This document shows, piece by piece, positions 11,557 through 24,650 of a stretch of 64,000 nt of DNA. A program made the position numbers and the translations under genes. A model generated the notes under the pieces. That model was not told the origin of the DNA, made no database searches, and saw only the letters and a list, made by a program, of their open reading frames with translations. Numbering within the stretch: position 1 is the stretch's first letter; every line of letters begins with the position of its first letter. The stretch is from Capillidium heterosporum (taxonomy: Eukaryota > Entomophthoromycota > Entomophthoromycetes > Entomophthorales > Capillidiaceae), in contig WBMQ01000013.1 in assembly GCA_016630905.1 (NCBI GenBank), positions 682,001-746,000 of the forward strand, read 5' to 3'.

Positions 11557-11882
11557 CTATACCTGCCCTTGTCCCTGAATCAACCACATTCCGATGATGT
11601 AATATCCTAAATGAAAAGGTGGTATAAACGAAGTAAAAGAAGCAATTCTGGTATTTCTAAAAGAATCTCTACCCTTGACGACCCTTGAAGCTGCTGCACC
11701 AAAGTACAAAATAAAAAAGCCGATTGTTGAGACTGTGATTACAACTCCTAAGACATTTGTAGCCAATGAGGCACCATGAAGGGTAAGTTTCGTGACTCGA
11801 ACTAATTTAAACTGTGTCGATTTCGAGTTAGTTAGGGACACATCAAATGACACGCCCTTACTTTATAAGCTTGAAGACGCAT
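11557..11882 (-). CDS. small membrane protein (hypothetical, 2 exons)
   Basis: Exon 1 is 11882-11862 (MRLQAYK) and exon 2 is 11811-11557. The 50-bp intron has donor GTAAGG, a CCCTAACTAAC branch region and acceptor ACACAG; the phases agree. The product is 91 residues with one strong membrane helix (VLGVVITVSTIGFFILYFGA) and a second weaker one near the C-terminus (F-H-L-G-Y-Y-I-I-G-M-W-L-I), joined by a basic loop. No family recognised. The start could lie further upstream, because the frame is open back to about 11960 without another Met. Confidence 0.55.
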
Positions 11883-14650
11883 CCACGTCGAAGTATTTTT
11901 CCCTTGGACGTACGCCCTTCCAGCACTCAATTTCACATACCCTTTTCTGCTAGCATATTAAATACTAAGCATCCTTTTAATTTAACTTTATAAATTAAAG
12001 TAGTTGCACGTTTACTAAGCAGCAACCAGTTACAGTTTCTGGTAATCTCAAACCATAAACAAAGCTATCCCTTCAAAACTCTACCCTTAAATATGTGCCT
12101 ATACGTAATGGCCAAGGATCTGAATCAAAGCTATTGGACATGCACTAGGCTAGATACGGAATACAGATGAAGCTACAGTAATGGGTGAATTTTCACAACA
12201 TCTCATCGCTGTCTGGATGTAGATGTTGAAGTTCCATATCTATATAAAAATACACCTGAAAGTCCAAAATCCATAATCCACCATTAAAAATAGCTTGACT
12301 TTATAAGTTTACATACCTGTTCAGCTATTTATAGATAATAAATGAGTTTTAATAGCGTCCCCGCCTTAGACCGGACACATGGCACTCGACAGGCTGGGGA
12401 GGGTAGAACATCTCTACCACCCATCAATAAGTATATATGGAACATGCCCCTATACATATGAAACAGCTTCGCTAAATCTTAATAGTTTGTTAAATATCAG
12501 TACAAATAAAGGTTGAGTAAAAGTAGGTATCCTAAAGAAGGCTACCATCTCCAAAAAGATCTACCAAAAGATAATGCAGTACCGATATGTACATTGCTTC
12601 CAACTCCAAACAATTTACAACTTACGTGCTATAACTGCTACATTTGTTAGTCAAATATTTGCTACTGCTGATAGGAAAGCGCCGTTCACCCAACTTCTGG
12701 ATGAGTAAATATTCTTATCGATAACGTTGCTGTATATATATGAAGAAATAACCAATCTACAAAGCCCTGCCAAGAACTCAGTTTAGAAGCTAATTATTTG
12801 AACTATTGTTTAATATTCAAGATATACGGCACTATATGTATCCGATATATATCCGAAGTAGCATCAAGGCCTCTGCTACATTTGGAAATCGTTACCTAGT
12901 TCCGGATATGTCTAAATACTGAAATAGTAACCGCATACCTTAGTTGACGCTACTAAATTATATTACACAATTAGTTTTTAGTTAAAAGCGCTACAATGTA
13001 CATATATTTTGTAAAAGGTTTTGTAGGGAGGCAGCGGTGAACTCTTGATGAAAGTCTAGATGCCTCAAATTGTACAATATTGCGGAAGATCTCAAATATG
13101 AAATATTCCGTAAATAGCTCTAGTGATCATTTCTTTAATTCGATTGGAAGTGAATTTCTGATGGAGTAATTTTCAGTGTAAAGATAGATATACAGTTACA
13201 GTGAGATATTTATCGCCATTGATCCTCTATACCTACTGTGAAATTTATATATAATAAAGTTGCTCTTCCCAAATCAACCTTTGATTATCAATGGGGCTTC
13301 TCTGGCGCTATAAAATAACAGTTTTAAGCACTATCAGCCGCCAAGCTATTATACAAGTATATTAAAAACATCACTACCGGTTCTCTACATGGACATATTT
13401 TCGATTATTAATCGTTGTTTTAGGATACTATAAAGATGCTCGATAACATTGTTTCTTCATTTGATTTCAAAAATTAGGGAGAGTTATGGCAGCAAAACGG
13501 CCCATTTAACTGATAAGGTTAATGAAATATATGTAAAAAATTGAAATTTCAAGCTATAGTTTGTTTGGTAGAGCTATAATTTTATATCCGAGTGAATCAT
13601 AATACTACAGATGACTAGGAAGCACTGGCGAATCGAGAATTTCAATCGCTTATACTGTCTTCTACACCTGAATCAAGTCTAGTCCAACTTTCAGCTTCCA
13701 GTAAAAGCGAAAATATTGAAATTCTACTTGGATGTAAATTAAATTTTGCTTCAAAGTTTAGAAATTATTGCTAACCTACCAATATTGTATATAAATCAAT
13801 ATCTCCATCTGAATTTTATGTACACAGCTGAACTTGGAAAAACCCGCCCTATCACAAATTGAGCTGGGACGGAGCTAGTTATTTGAATATGCCGATGAAG
13901 GCCCTCCGATATTAACTCTATAAGAATAATGTCATCAGGCAATTGGAAAAATGTTTAAATAGCATTTTCCGAACTGAAATGAGGTTTACTTCATTAGATT
14001 AATTTTCTATGATAAGTATTAAAATTGGTTGGAACGGTAAAACGCACAAAAGAGAAAAAGCTCAGACAGGCCATTCCTTTAACAGAATGTCTGCTTTCTA
14101 TATTATAAGTATTACTTTCCAAATATTGAAATTTGAGACCAAACAAAATTTCACTATTGACACAAAAGGTATCAAATGTGCTTCAAATGTTTTGGCTGAG
14201 GTATACTTTTTTACAGATTTCCCTATTATCGAATTGATATTACGATAGGTTTAGAATTGCCAAGTAAAGAACCGATTTAGGTTGCTCTCACAAATAATTG
14301 AAATTTATATTTACATATTTACCGGCTATAGAAGCCATACAACAAGGCATGGTGGCTCCGAGATATGAATTTCTCAATTCAGTTAGATAGGACGTATCCA
14401 CTAGTATATTATAATATCTTGGCTCTTTCATAAATTCCACAAGAGATTATGGGCAAATCGAACCCGACTACTACATTCTATCAATTTTGGACCTACACTT
14501 GTATAGAAATGGAGTTACTTAATACATCTATCCTATTCTCTCTCTACACTTTTATTTTCGGAGCTCCCGGAGTAAATGGTCTAGATCTAGGAAAGGGTTG
14601 CTACATCATAAATGGTGGCAGATGGCTATATCTATCAATATTCATTGGTT
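11883..14650. other. gene desert, left part
   Basis: AT-rich with stops in all frames. The only distinctive element is the GC-rich island listed separately at 12355-12430. Open frames at 14009-14248 and 14449-14652 lack homology or splice context. Confidence 0.5.
12355..12430. other. GC-rich island with a hairpin
   Basis: About 75 bp of clearly higher GC in AT-rich desert. It contains a perfect 6-bp stem (GGTAGA at 12402-12407 and TCTACC at 12413-12418) with a 5-base loop, flanked by GGGG and ACCC runs that could extend pairing. No reading frame and no tRNA boxes. It could be a small structured RNA gene, or a fragment of older GC-rich sequence. Confidence 0.3.
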
Positions 14651-14699
14651 AATTCTATTTATTGTGCCTGAATATACTATATAGGCAAAAAATAAATAC

Positions 14700-15800
14700 A
14701 ATTTATGGACTTTTTCTACTGTGTTCGATTTTGGTTCTCCTACCTCTATTCAACACCAATAGGTTTGTTGCAGCGAGCTATAAGAAATATATTCGAAGCT
14801 TAACGATGTATAATAGGAACTGAGACTGAGCATAGTAGATAAAATTCTACAAATCGTACAAGTTATCTATATAGGCTATATTGAGTCAAATAGCTTGTCT
14901 AAAATTCGTACAGTTACTATATTTGCCCTTGTACTTTTGTCTATATTACCTTGAAATTTATGGTAATATATAATATAGACTGTTTAAAGCGTCTTTACAT
15001 TATAAAAAGTAATATATAGTTGTATATTAATAATCTTAATAATTTTCATTTATAGCATTTTGAACATCCTATACAAGAAGAGCACTTGCTATTTGTAGAC
15101 CTTTTCTTGCTGTATTTAACCCTGGACCCCGTCTCTGCCTAACACCGATGGATTTCATATAGTAAGTTATATAAAACGCGTTTGAGATTTGGTAGTGCAG
15201 GCGAGAGGATTGAGACTGAGCATAGGTAGGCAAAATTTACAAATTGCCTGGATATGATATTTTTAATTAGCTACAGTCCATAAAGTCACACTACAATTGC
15301 TTTATTTCGCCTCTACACTTGTACCTACATTACCTCCTAGAAATATAGCGGTATATGGTTTTATTCTATCAACTTCCAACGTTGGACTCGAGTTCTAGCT
15401 TTATTATCACCCTATACAGATGAGAAGTACTTATTACTTCCAGCCTTATTGGGCCTTGGCTCCATATCTTCAAGTCAATACCGATGGACGTGCTGTAGCG
15501 AGTTGCAATGACTACATTTTAGGTTTTATGGTGTAGGAATCGATTATATTTGTATAAAATTCATTACAATTTCCAAAAAGGCGGGTTTGATCGATCTTAT
15601 CTTGCCGAAGAGATATCAAACTTTCGCTCCAAAAAAGTCAACACGATTGCATCCATTACGCCTAAAAAGGCAGTATCCATTTGTCCTTTTAAAACTATAG
15701 TTCTACGCTCCATCAAACTATCGATTTAGGCTTCGCTATCAACTTCTACCGGCAAGAAGAGGTGAGGTACTTGACCACTTTAAGTGTGCAAATTCCAATC
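14700..15800. repeat. degenerate tandem repeat, units about 340-390 bp
   Basis: Three diverged copies can be recognised from shared words in the same order. One is an 'ACACCRATGGATTTGCTGCAGCGAG'-like word near 14750, 15139 and 15475. The second is 'TTGAGACTGAGCATAG' near 14820 and 15208. The third is a 'CTTGTAC..TACATTACCT' word near 14930 and 15318. Copies have many substitutions and small indels. No open frame spans a unit, so I cannot say whether it was once coding. Confidence 0.4.
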
Positions 15801-17400
15801 GAATTGGAAATTGATTGAGGAAAGCTACAAAGCTAATATATTTCCATCAACCGATGCCGATTACTCAAACATTCGAAGGAAAACTTGAAATATATGGAAT
15901 ACACTATTTAGATATAGCAAATACATTAACCATATTTCCTTTATCCTATGCCCTTGAATTAAATTTTAATTTTGTTCTGCAAACAAACCACTCCGTTTAT
16001 TATGTCCCTTGAAGACATATAAATCTAAATAGTTGGATAAACTGCAATTAATTAGGATATTTCAGGTATCTAAAGTATAATTATATAGGCAGTGCAGCCT
16101 TAAAACCTGATATATATGTAAGGCAGAAAATAAAACGTTTATTCCCATTAGAAACTGTGTTCATATATCTAGTACTCCGCCCTTGTCTTACATATTATAG
16201 TCAAAAGCTTTGATTACGAGTAACTACTATAAACAAACTAAAAGCGCTACTATAAGTGAAATAATAACAAGGGTTTGTAAATATATCAATAAGTAAGGTA
16301 GATAGAACTGTTTATTACTACCCTTGCCTCCTATAATTTATAAATAATTAATTAAAATCTAGGGTACATACCCTGCTTTATCTATAGCTAACGATCAGAT
16401 TTATAAAAGTAAAAACACCATGTAGGGTAGCAAATATCGTTAAGGTATAATGTGTATTCTCTTAATGAATACCGTGTGACTCACCACCTATTTTTAATTT
16501 AGTCGATAAACGGCTAGGGTGAACCCCCTTCGAGTTTAGGAGTTTCTATCAAGCAGAAGTTTCTAGTTAACTTCTTGCCTTACCAATACTTGAATTTTGT
16601 AATGCTTTTATTCCGCATACTTTATATTATATAGAAACTTTGAAATCAAATATATATTTTCTTCTAATGGTTAGTAAGTTTGCTAGCAGTTTTTACGGCT
16701 TAAAAATCTATTTTAGAGATAAAGTTACAAGAATCGTTTGTTTTGGTTGCAGGCATCACACCCATCATACGCACAGTGTCTATACAACAGGTATGTAAAT
16801 GCTATCATGTATTATCTGTCGGATAAGGTTCTTATCCTTCCTTAAACGTACTACTTATTTTTATAACTGGCTTGGTGTCGTACCGGGGATTTTATCAAGC
16901 TGATTTCCAAAACCAACTACAGATGCACTTTCTCAAATGAAATATAGGCTTTGTAAAGCCCTCGTTGATTTATTGATAGCATTATATCTTATAAAGCTAG
17001 AAGTCCTATGTTATTAAAGGATATACAATAGGAATTGTAATATTTATATATATTATATAGTGAGTTTGCAACACTTGGCGACGGCTCGGTTAAACTTTAT
17101 TGCTTACAACATATAGTCGTCGTTAGTATTTCGAAATAAGAGACATATGTCGGATGTTAACCAGAGTACCAGATTTCGGAATCTTCGACTGGTGTTCAAA
17201 AAAGTTGAATTAATAAACCTGTATCAATAACATAAGCTAAACTGATATCCTTGTTTCAAGTTTGAAATCTTTCAACTATAGGATTGAGCAAAATATAACT
17301 GCATTAAACTCGGCTAAAAGTAAGTATACATTTAGCTTCTCTAAGTCTCATTGGGTTGATTATATGCTCAACTATATCATATATTTAAAGTAGATTATAT
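15801..17400. other. gene desert, middle part
   Basis: AT-rich, no frame with coding character, no RNA gene recognised. Confidence 0.5.
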
Positions 17401-17402
17401 CT

Positions 17403-17720
17403 GAATATTATCTTGAAGGAGAAGTACCTATACGAACCTCAAAAGTAAACTTTGATTGGCAATACTAGGGTATGCGAAAGCCTAAATGAACTTACAGTTG
17501 GAATCACTACATGAAATTTATTGCTTTCTAATTTCAAGTGGAGCAAGTGTTGAGTGAGTAATATCCTTAGATGAAGGTTGGAAAACTTCTCAGCTACATC
17601 ATCCAAAGATTTCATGTCTATAAATTTTGAAGGAAGGATATCCAAATGAATCTTCAAAACAATATAATTATATTTTTACGGTCTGTAGGCGATGCTAACT
17701 TGAGTTTTTAATATAAAGAT
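17403..17720 (-). pseudogene. relic of an LRR/F-box-type gene
   Basis: A minus-strand frame (17439-17657) reads as leucine-rich-repeat-like protein (..FSNLHLRILLTQHLLHLKLESN..). It runs into a GTAAGT donor after V-I-P-T near 17497. No full gene can be built: upstream is closed by stops, and no paired exon of family length exists. A word near 17430 (ACTTTTGAGGTTCGTA) recurs at the 20.4-kb relic, so both may descend from one duplicated gene. Confidence 0.4.
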
Positions 17721-19810
17721 AGATGGAATATGTGATTTTTAAAAACTTAATAATTAAAAGTCAGTTAGATATATATATAATGTTGATCTAATCTAAAGAA
17801 GGCAAGCCTTTTACAAAATATAACTCTCATTTTTATAAGCTTAAGAAACCTATATTTCTAAATCAGAGTATTAAATAACTACAATATATACTAAGATATA
17901 TGGAATTTGTATAAATATAAATAGAGATCCTTTTGTTGATGTTTTTAATCCTGAAGAGTTTATTATCAACGTCGATCTACAAATTGAGGTCAAACTTAAG
18001 CCCAATCATCTATTTATTAGAGCTACCCTCCATTCATCTCAATATTAATATTTAAGTCTACTTTCACTACCTAGCTTATAACTAAGAAGGTACAGAGTTC
18101 AGAGATTTAATGTTTTCAAATTAGCCTTGCTTCTATCAAAGGAAGTAACAACTCCAAACCCACTAACGAGTACATCACTGATCATTAACTGTCGACTGAG
18201 ATCGAACGTGTCTCCAAAAATCTGCCTAGATCCACCTCTACCGTCAAAGTAGTTACTGATTAAGATCACATCTATAGGTGTGATTCAAACTTCTTTCCTG
18301 AGTGACAACGATGATTGAAGTATTCAGCCTACCTAAGCTTAATAACCAAAACTAGCAATAGTGTAATATCTATTTATGACAAGAACTACTACAGGGATAA
18401 ATTGACCGGTGATTAAGGTAGTTACATATGTCTAAAGTATAATTCTAGTTTCAGATCGGAGTATCCTATACTACCATATCTAAGTCTACTTTTTCATCTA
18501 CATCATAACTCTTTCAAATAAACTTTTGAAATCTATGCTTTTATTTATAATATGCTTCTTTATTTAAATATAAATACAAATGAAAAACCTGTAGTTTTAT
18601 ATGTTTGTGTTATAGTATATAGTTGTAAGTTGAAAGATAAATTCGTAAATAAATTATAAAGCCAATATAGAGAAGCTTCTTAAAGATATTGTATTCAAAA
18701 TTACCAACTAAAATTTTAATTTTCTTCAGAATATAAATATATCTCTAATTTACATATATAGTAACGCTGTCTTACCTTTAACTTTAAGAAATAGGTACTC
18801 GTTGATATCACTTTGAAAGCGGGTGGGCTTAAGTTAATTGAGCTATAGTCCTTCCCTAAACATCAGCTGCAAATATAGTATGAAGTCAACTCGTTGAGAC
18901 AAAAGTAGATACTTTCTCTAAAACAAAATATTAATATACGAAATATGGGTGATTTTCTACCTTAGGCATAATAAGAATTGAATAAGCTATTCATATTATA
19001 AATCCAACTTTCTCAACATTTCGTTTAAAACTTAAAACTTAAATAGTTGGCCATCTTTTTTCTTGTTGAATGCCTGTCGCTGGTAAAATATTTGAAGGTA
19101 CCTATTTCTCATCGTCATCCTTCGGCACTTCAATTACCAGTTGAGTTTCCATATTCTATATCTCTTATATGAAATAGAGGAGCTTGTCCATAAGCTTGAA
19201 CTGATATTGGATTGTCATCTTTAGTCTTTCGAAAGACTGTATGCTTCAAGCCTCTTCATCCCAATACTTGGTAATCAAATTTAGTTTATAATGGGTGTAT
19301 CCCTGATTGAGACGCAACAAGCGTCACATTTTTAAGAACCTTACTCTGAAGGTTTTCATTGAAAACCAATATATGTATAGGCGAAACTTTATATGTTGAT
19401 CTTCATAAATGGTTTAATAGACAAGTATGAATTTTTAGGCCACTGTACAATAGGTGGATTGTAGGCTGAATGAATTAGTATAATTTGACTAGCCATTTTG
19501 ATAAAAATATGTAAGTATCCAACATTAAACTTGGTTTATTTATCGATTTTTGTATATACATAATATACTATAAAGATCTACCTATAGTCTACCTGGATGA
19601 AAAATTAAAGCTTTTTACATATTAAAATCGTAAATAGATTAAAAACCGATCATATGGTACATAAGAAGCAGAGTCAACTTTATTCAAATAAAAGAGGTTG
19701 GCTCCCAATCCATCTTCCAAAAGGTTTAGATCAATGTTGGGTATCCAAGCACATTAAAATTGTAAAGGCTACTCTGTTTACCGATATTAAAGATACTTTG
19801 TATTAGCTAC
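17721..19810. other. gene desert
   Basis: AT-rich, no supportable gene. Confidence 0.5.
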
Positions 19811-20830
19811 TCACTTCTTAAAGGCAAATCTGAAAGACTGGCACTCGGTTAACTTTGATACAAATTTGACAAACTTGATAGTAAGACCATACATACAAGC
19901 TATTGATTTTGAAAACTTAGGCAAGGAATAGAAAAAGTCGAAATTTTTAGAGTAGAAGTTGTTGAATAAGTACAAGTGCTTAAGATGGAGTAATGAGTTG
20001 AATATGAAGGGAAGGTAATCAAAGTCATCAGGATCTCTGACAAACATTTAATCTTACTAAATTTGGCATGTATGAAAACAACATGGTTTTTAAATGCAAA
20101 AGAAGCTTCCAGCCACACCAGTTTTTCTCGGCTACTTTCGATGAAAGGGTCTTCAATCTAATCGTCAAAAGTTACTGTAAATCCATTGAGGTTGAGCCAG
20201 TATTTAGAGTCGATGTAGCGCTTTATCAGTCATTCCAGATAGCCATAGAGAACGTTGACTTTAAGTCTAATCAGTCCTTCGAACATTGGCGGCAAATCGA
20301 TGGATTCATCCATAAAAGCTCTTCTCACCAATAGGATTTTAGATTGGATTTGATCGTTTGGAAAATGGCATCATCCGATCTTAACTTAGAAAGGTGGAAG
20401 TAGGTTAAGGCTACATTATAGTAGCTGCCTAGCGGGAATGTGTCCGAGTACGAACCTAAAAGTGAGCATCACTTTAAGTTTTTAGTTTTGTAACCTGCCA
20501 TAAAGTTCTAAACGACTGTCAGTAAAATTTAAAACCCGATCGTTACCAAACTTGACAATATGGATCTTCTCATTATAGACTTTGATACCATCAAGGAAGA
20601 GTATTGAAAAAAATATAAAGTCCCTATTATGGAAGTATCGAGCTTTTTGATATGACGCTTATATCTCACTATAAATACCTTTACGTAGTCGAAATCCTAA
20701 ACTATAAAGGGGACTGTAAGCTATCGAAAGCACCTGCTAAGTAAATTTAAGTTCAACCAATTTTGAAACTGTAAGCTGTCGATAGCAATATCTAGTATCT
20801 CAAGTGAGAAGTTGAACAGGCTGAGCATAT
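19811..20830 (-). pseudogene. decayed F-box/LRR-type gene
   Basis: Minus-strand fragments in different frames carry leucine-rich-repeat patterns. They are ..LEILDIAIDSLQFQ.. near 20790, ..DLPPMFEGLIRLKVNVL.. near 20270, and ..LPFIFNSLLHLKHLYLFNN.. at 19811-20047. They are separated by stops and frame changes and lie in one order and strand, as expected from a single decayed gene related to the intact LRR proteins at 36.7 and 44.8 kb. No F-box start or promoter-proximal exon can be recognised. Confidence 0.5.
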
Positions 20831-21690
20831 AAATAAACTTTAAAGTTAGACTTGAGCTAAAGAAAATGATAAAACCCTTTTTTGAGTCTTCAATAATCAA
20901 ATTGCTTTATTATAGAAGCCAATTACAACATGATCTTTACTTTAATTAAGGTAAGCTATTGGAGAAACTGGATTATAAGTTTAGCAATTTGACATCAACG
21001 AAAACCCTTCCTAGTTGTCTATAATTCAGTGTATGTAGGCAAATTTTGAATAGAATTACTCGCTACCGATCATAAAAACATTCGTACGATTCAATATGTA
21101 ATTATTGCTAGTGCTATAAAGTCTCAGTTAAAGTATAGTTTCTCAATGTTAGGGGATCTAAAACTTTATAAATACTGATTTGAGTATCTGGTTAGTATTT
21201 TAATCGATAAATAAATAAATACATATAAATAGTTTATAAATTATTTTGCTTTGTATCGGTATAAAACCACATTTATCACTAAATAATTAATATAGTATAC
21301 TGATAGAGCGATACAACGGACTAAAAACATATTTTAAAGTCAGAAAGCCTTGTATCTTACTATTACTAAAGCATATGTTAGGTTACTTAGTTAGCTAGAG
21401 TTAGTCTCTATCATCTGATCCGAAATCCAACAAATCTAAAATCTGATACATTAAAATAAAATAAGAAGCTGCTGTTACAAATATATATCTACTTTAATTG
21501 AAGGATGTTTTGCCAAAGGCTACTACATTTAAACTGGTGATTTTATTTATCTTAGCGTTGGTAAATAAAACTATTATATATCACTAAAATTACAAAAATA
21601 GGAAAAAGCTATATCTCCCAAGCGTTACCTTTAGTTAGCAATTCAAATTATCGCATCAATAAAGTAATTTTAATATTAACTATACCTAAT
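20831..21690. other. intergenic
   Basis: AT-rich; 3' flank of the cyclin gene. Nothing supportable. Confidence 0.5.
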
Positions 21691-22681
21691 TTATTGCTGC
21701 GGTTGATCGGAAATTGCTTCGCATATATGTTCAAAGACATCTAAAACTATTTGAGAAAAATAGGATGGATCATAGTACCTAAGATGAGCTCCGAATCCAT
21801 GCGAATACCTTCAAACAGGGGTAGGACATCCAAGCACTCCACACCTTTAGATTGGCTGTAGAACTGGCTTGCATAAAATACAGAAGCAGCAGCAATGTAC
21901 TCGGGCGTAAAGAGCAAGGGTGCGGTAGTCCAAGTACTAGTCTATTAAAGAACTAAGTTAAGGAGGTAAGAAGTTACCTTATGTTCGAAAAACTCCAACA
22001 CGTATCGTAGAGGTATTCGGGAACTATATATTTTGTCAATCCAGCTCCCTAAGCTTAATTTACCTTTTATCAAGCCCAATATTCTAGATAGGTCACGGTA
22101 AGGGTGGGCTATCACAAAGTCGTAGCAAATTTTGTTCATTATATCCGGTTCCATGGCGGTTATTGTCCGCCTCCAATAAAAGTAATCCTTCTGATGTCAA
22201 AACTAAACATTATACTAACAAATTACCTTGGATTTCACGTTCACCTGCTTATCACTGAGCTTGTAAATGTATTTCAAAATTTCAGCAATAACATCTTCAC
22301 TGTGGCGTGTATCTTCTTCTGTCTTCATAGCTAACGAGAGGGCTGCAGCCGAACATTCCTAAAAAAGTCAGAACAACTATCTAGGTAGCTTGTACGAAAA
22401 GCTTTTCAGTTATCGATTCACGCATGTAATATCTTTGAAGGTAGATGCAAGCTGTCGATATCGTCAACTGATTCCTAAAACATTTATATAATAGTAAGTA
22501 TTACAGTAGAATATTTGACTTACAGATTCAGCCTCTTTCCAATCTCGGAGATGAACTGGCAGCCCAAGTACCTATATTGCCGTTCATCCTCATAATTCAT
22601 GTTATTTAGTATGGAAGGGGTCGATTTTAAGATATCAGTCTTGTTGAAGTACCATCGGTTTTGGGGCTTCGTCTTCGTCAT
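21691..22681 (-). CDS. cyclin, T/K type (CDK9/CDK12-class partner), 6 exons
   Basis: Exons are 22681-22524, 22474-22396, 22358-22227, 22190-21978, 21941-21779 and 21746-21691. Introns are 49, 37, 36, 36 and 32 bp, all GT..AG with agreeing phases. The product is 266 residues. The N-terminal R-W-Y-F-N-K-T-D-I-L-K-S-T-P-S matches the cyclin T/K opening R-W-Y/F-F-x-x-E-x-L-x-x-T-P-S. Next comes Y-R-Y-L-G-C-Q-F-I-S-E-I-G-K-R-L-N-L, then cyclin fold 1 (T-I-S-T-A-C-I-Y-L-Q-R-Y-Y-M; A-A-L-S-L-A-M-K-T-E-E). Fold 2 has L-L-F-T-P-E-Y-I-A-A-A-S-V-F-Y-A. Family members activate the kinase that phosphorylates the RNA polymerase II tail. It stands alone in a gene desert, with no sign of decay. Confidence 0.88.
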
Positions 22682-24650
22682 CGTATTTCTTGTCAATTAT
22701 TGGTCTTGATTTACACTCAATTACAGCTCGTGTCGCGTTTAACAAAGTTGTAAAGTGAAGCATTCGAAATTATTAGAAATAGTTCTAGACGATTCCAAAG
22801 TTTCAGCCAATAAAAAGATTGATTTAAATTAGTATTTACCAAAAAGATTAAATGATACATGCCAATTTTGAGTAAGATAATGTACTCATAAAAGCCAAAT
22901 GTAGTGAAGTAGTAAAAGATATAAGAACATATATATTCTATGAGTTTCAACTAAAATCAAAAATACAAGCTAATGCTTTAAATTTAGCAAAGTCTTTTGA
23001 AGGTTGAATCGATATTTTCAATAAGAGTTAAAAACTACTTAGGATAGCATAGTTATAGCTACTCTAATACACAATCTAATAATCTACACTATATACACTT
23101 GACTTTGCTTTCTATATATACAAATGCTTAATAAATGTTGAGCTATATTCAAATTACATGTTTAATACATATCTATATCATAACTTCAATATCCTACACC
23201 TTCGAAAACCCGATTGTTGTGAAACATTGGATTCCTAGTTACGATATATAGAGACGTACTTTTAGCATACAAATGGGGAGTTACATTTAAACCTATTATG
23301 AAATTAACAAACTTCCAAAACATGCCTTTATATTTTAACTTATTGAAATCTTAGAAAAAGCTGCCTTATAAGGAGTGAGTATGATCTGCAACTGTTTAGG
23401 TTCGAATATTTCTCCTCAAATAATAGTATCGTGATAGATATATAAAACGTATGCCATATCGCCTTTACTTACAGTATAGCATTAGCAAGCAAGTATATTG
23501 GACTAAGTTGGCCTAGACTCTACAAACTAGTAAGTCAGAATAAATATATTTATTTTCAATCTACCTATGACAACTAAAGGAGTCTAAATTAAAGTATAAT
23601 GGATACTTGATCTACCGAAAATATTATTTTACTACATTCAAGATCTGGGGAAGTAAAGATATTTGGACACCCCTATCATCCCGATCCAAAATCGGATCTC
23701 TCTTATTTTTAGACCATACTTATATCTGTAATATTAGATTAGAGGAAGATGTATATATATAAAATCAATTAATAGGAGATATATGTACATTTTGGGTATA
23801 CCCATATCGCTATACATCAGCAATAGTGAGTGTACAGTACTGTTATTATCAGCAGTAGGTATGCATTTTAATAAGCTATAAATATAGACCAGATGAAATG
23901 TAAATTTAATTATAGATACTTTGGTAGTGTACATTTCCGTTAGAATACAAGTATAAACGTAATTTTAACGGCCAAATGGCCATCTCGTCAGCTTTTAGTT
24001 TGTACACTTCCTGCTTATCATATCCGCCTCAATTCAAAAGCCAAGCTACCTAAGCTTTTAGATATGAAGGTTTGTATAGTAGACACCCTATATCTAAAAG
24101 TACGCTGTCTATTTAGCCTTTCAATTCCAAATGTAAGCTATATTTATCGGGTTTTGCAAAGTCTTAAAATAGATGGTCAGAAAATGATGTATACATTACT
24201 AAATGAACTTCAAGTCTTGGTTATCTGATGAATATACAAGCTAATATGTATTTTCTATTAGAGATAGCCCACATTATATTAAATTTAATTAATATATTAC
24301 AAGTAAGCTCCTGTTACAATTACCTATATACATTAAAGCAATATGTAACTTTAGATATCAGTAATACAACTTTTTGTTAAACTTATAAATTATTTTCATC
24401 AAAGCTTATCAACTTCGAATCCAACCCTAAAGAAACAGGAGTTTGGAGATACAAAATTTGACCCTAAGTCGATGTCAACTTTAGTTAAGTAGGAATATTT
24501 GGAGTATAAGCTATATTAGGGGCATTGCAAAAATCTATTAGGATGAGAACTGTAAAATGGTATATAAAGCCAAGTTTTGTCCACAAATTCCCAACATCCA
24601 TCCCATATCATACTTAATACAGAAGCTTTACCTAATTAATCAATACCATA
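22682..24650. other. intergenic, AT-rich
   Basis: No gene seen. It must contain the cyclin promoter on the left and the promoter of the repeat protein on the right. Confidence 0.5.

Noticed and set aside
14009-14652. Two plus-strand frames in the desert
   Set aside because: No motif, no splice context, composition of background.
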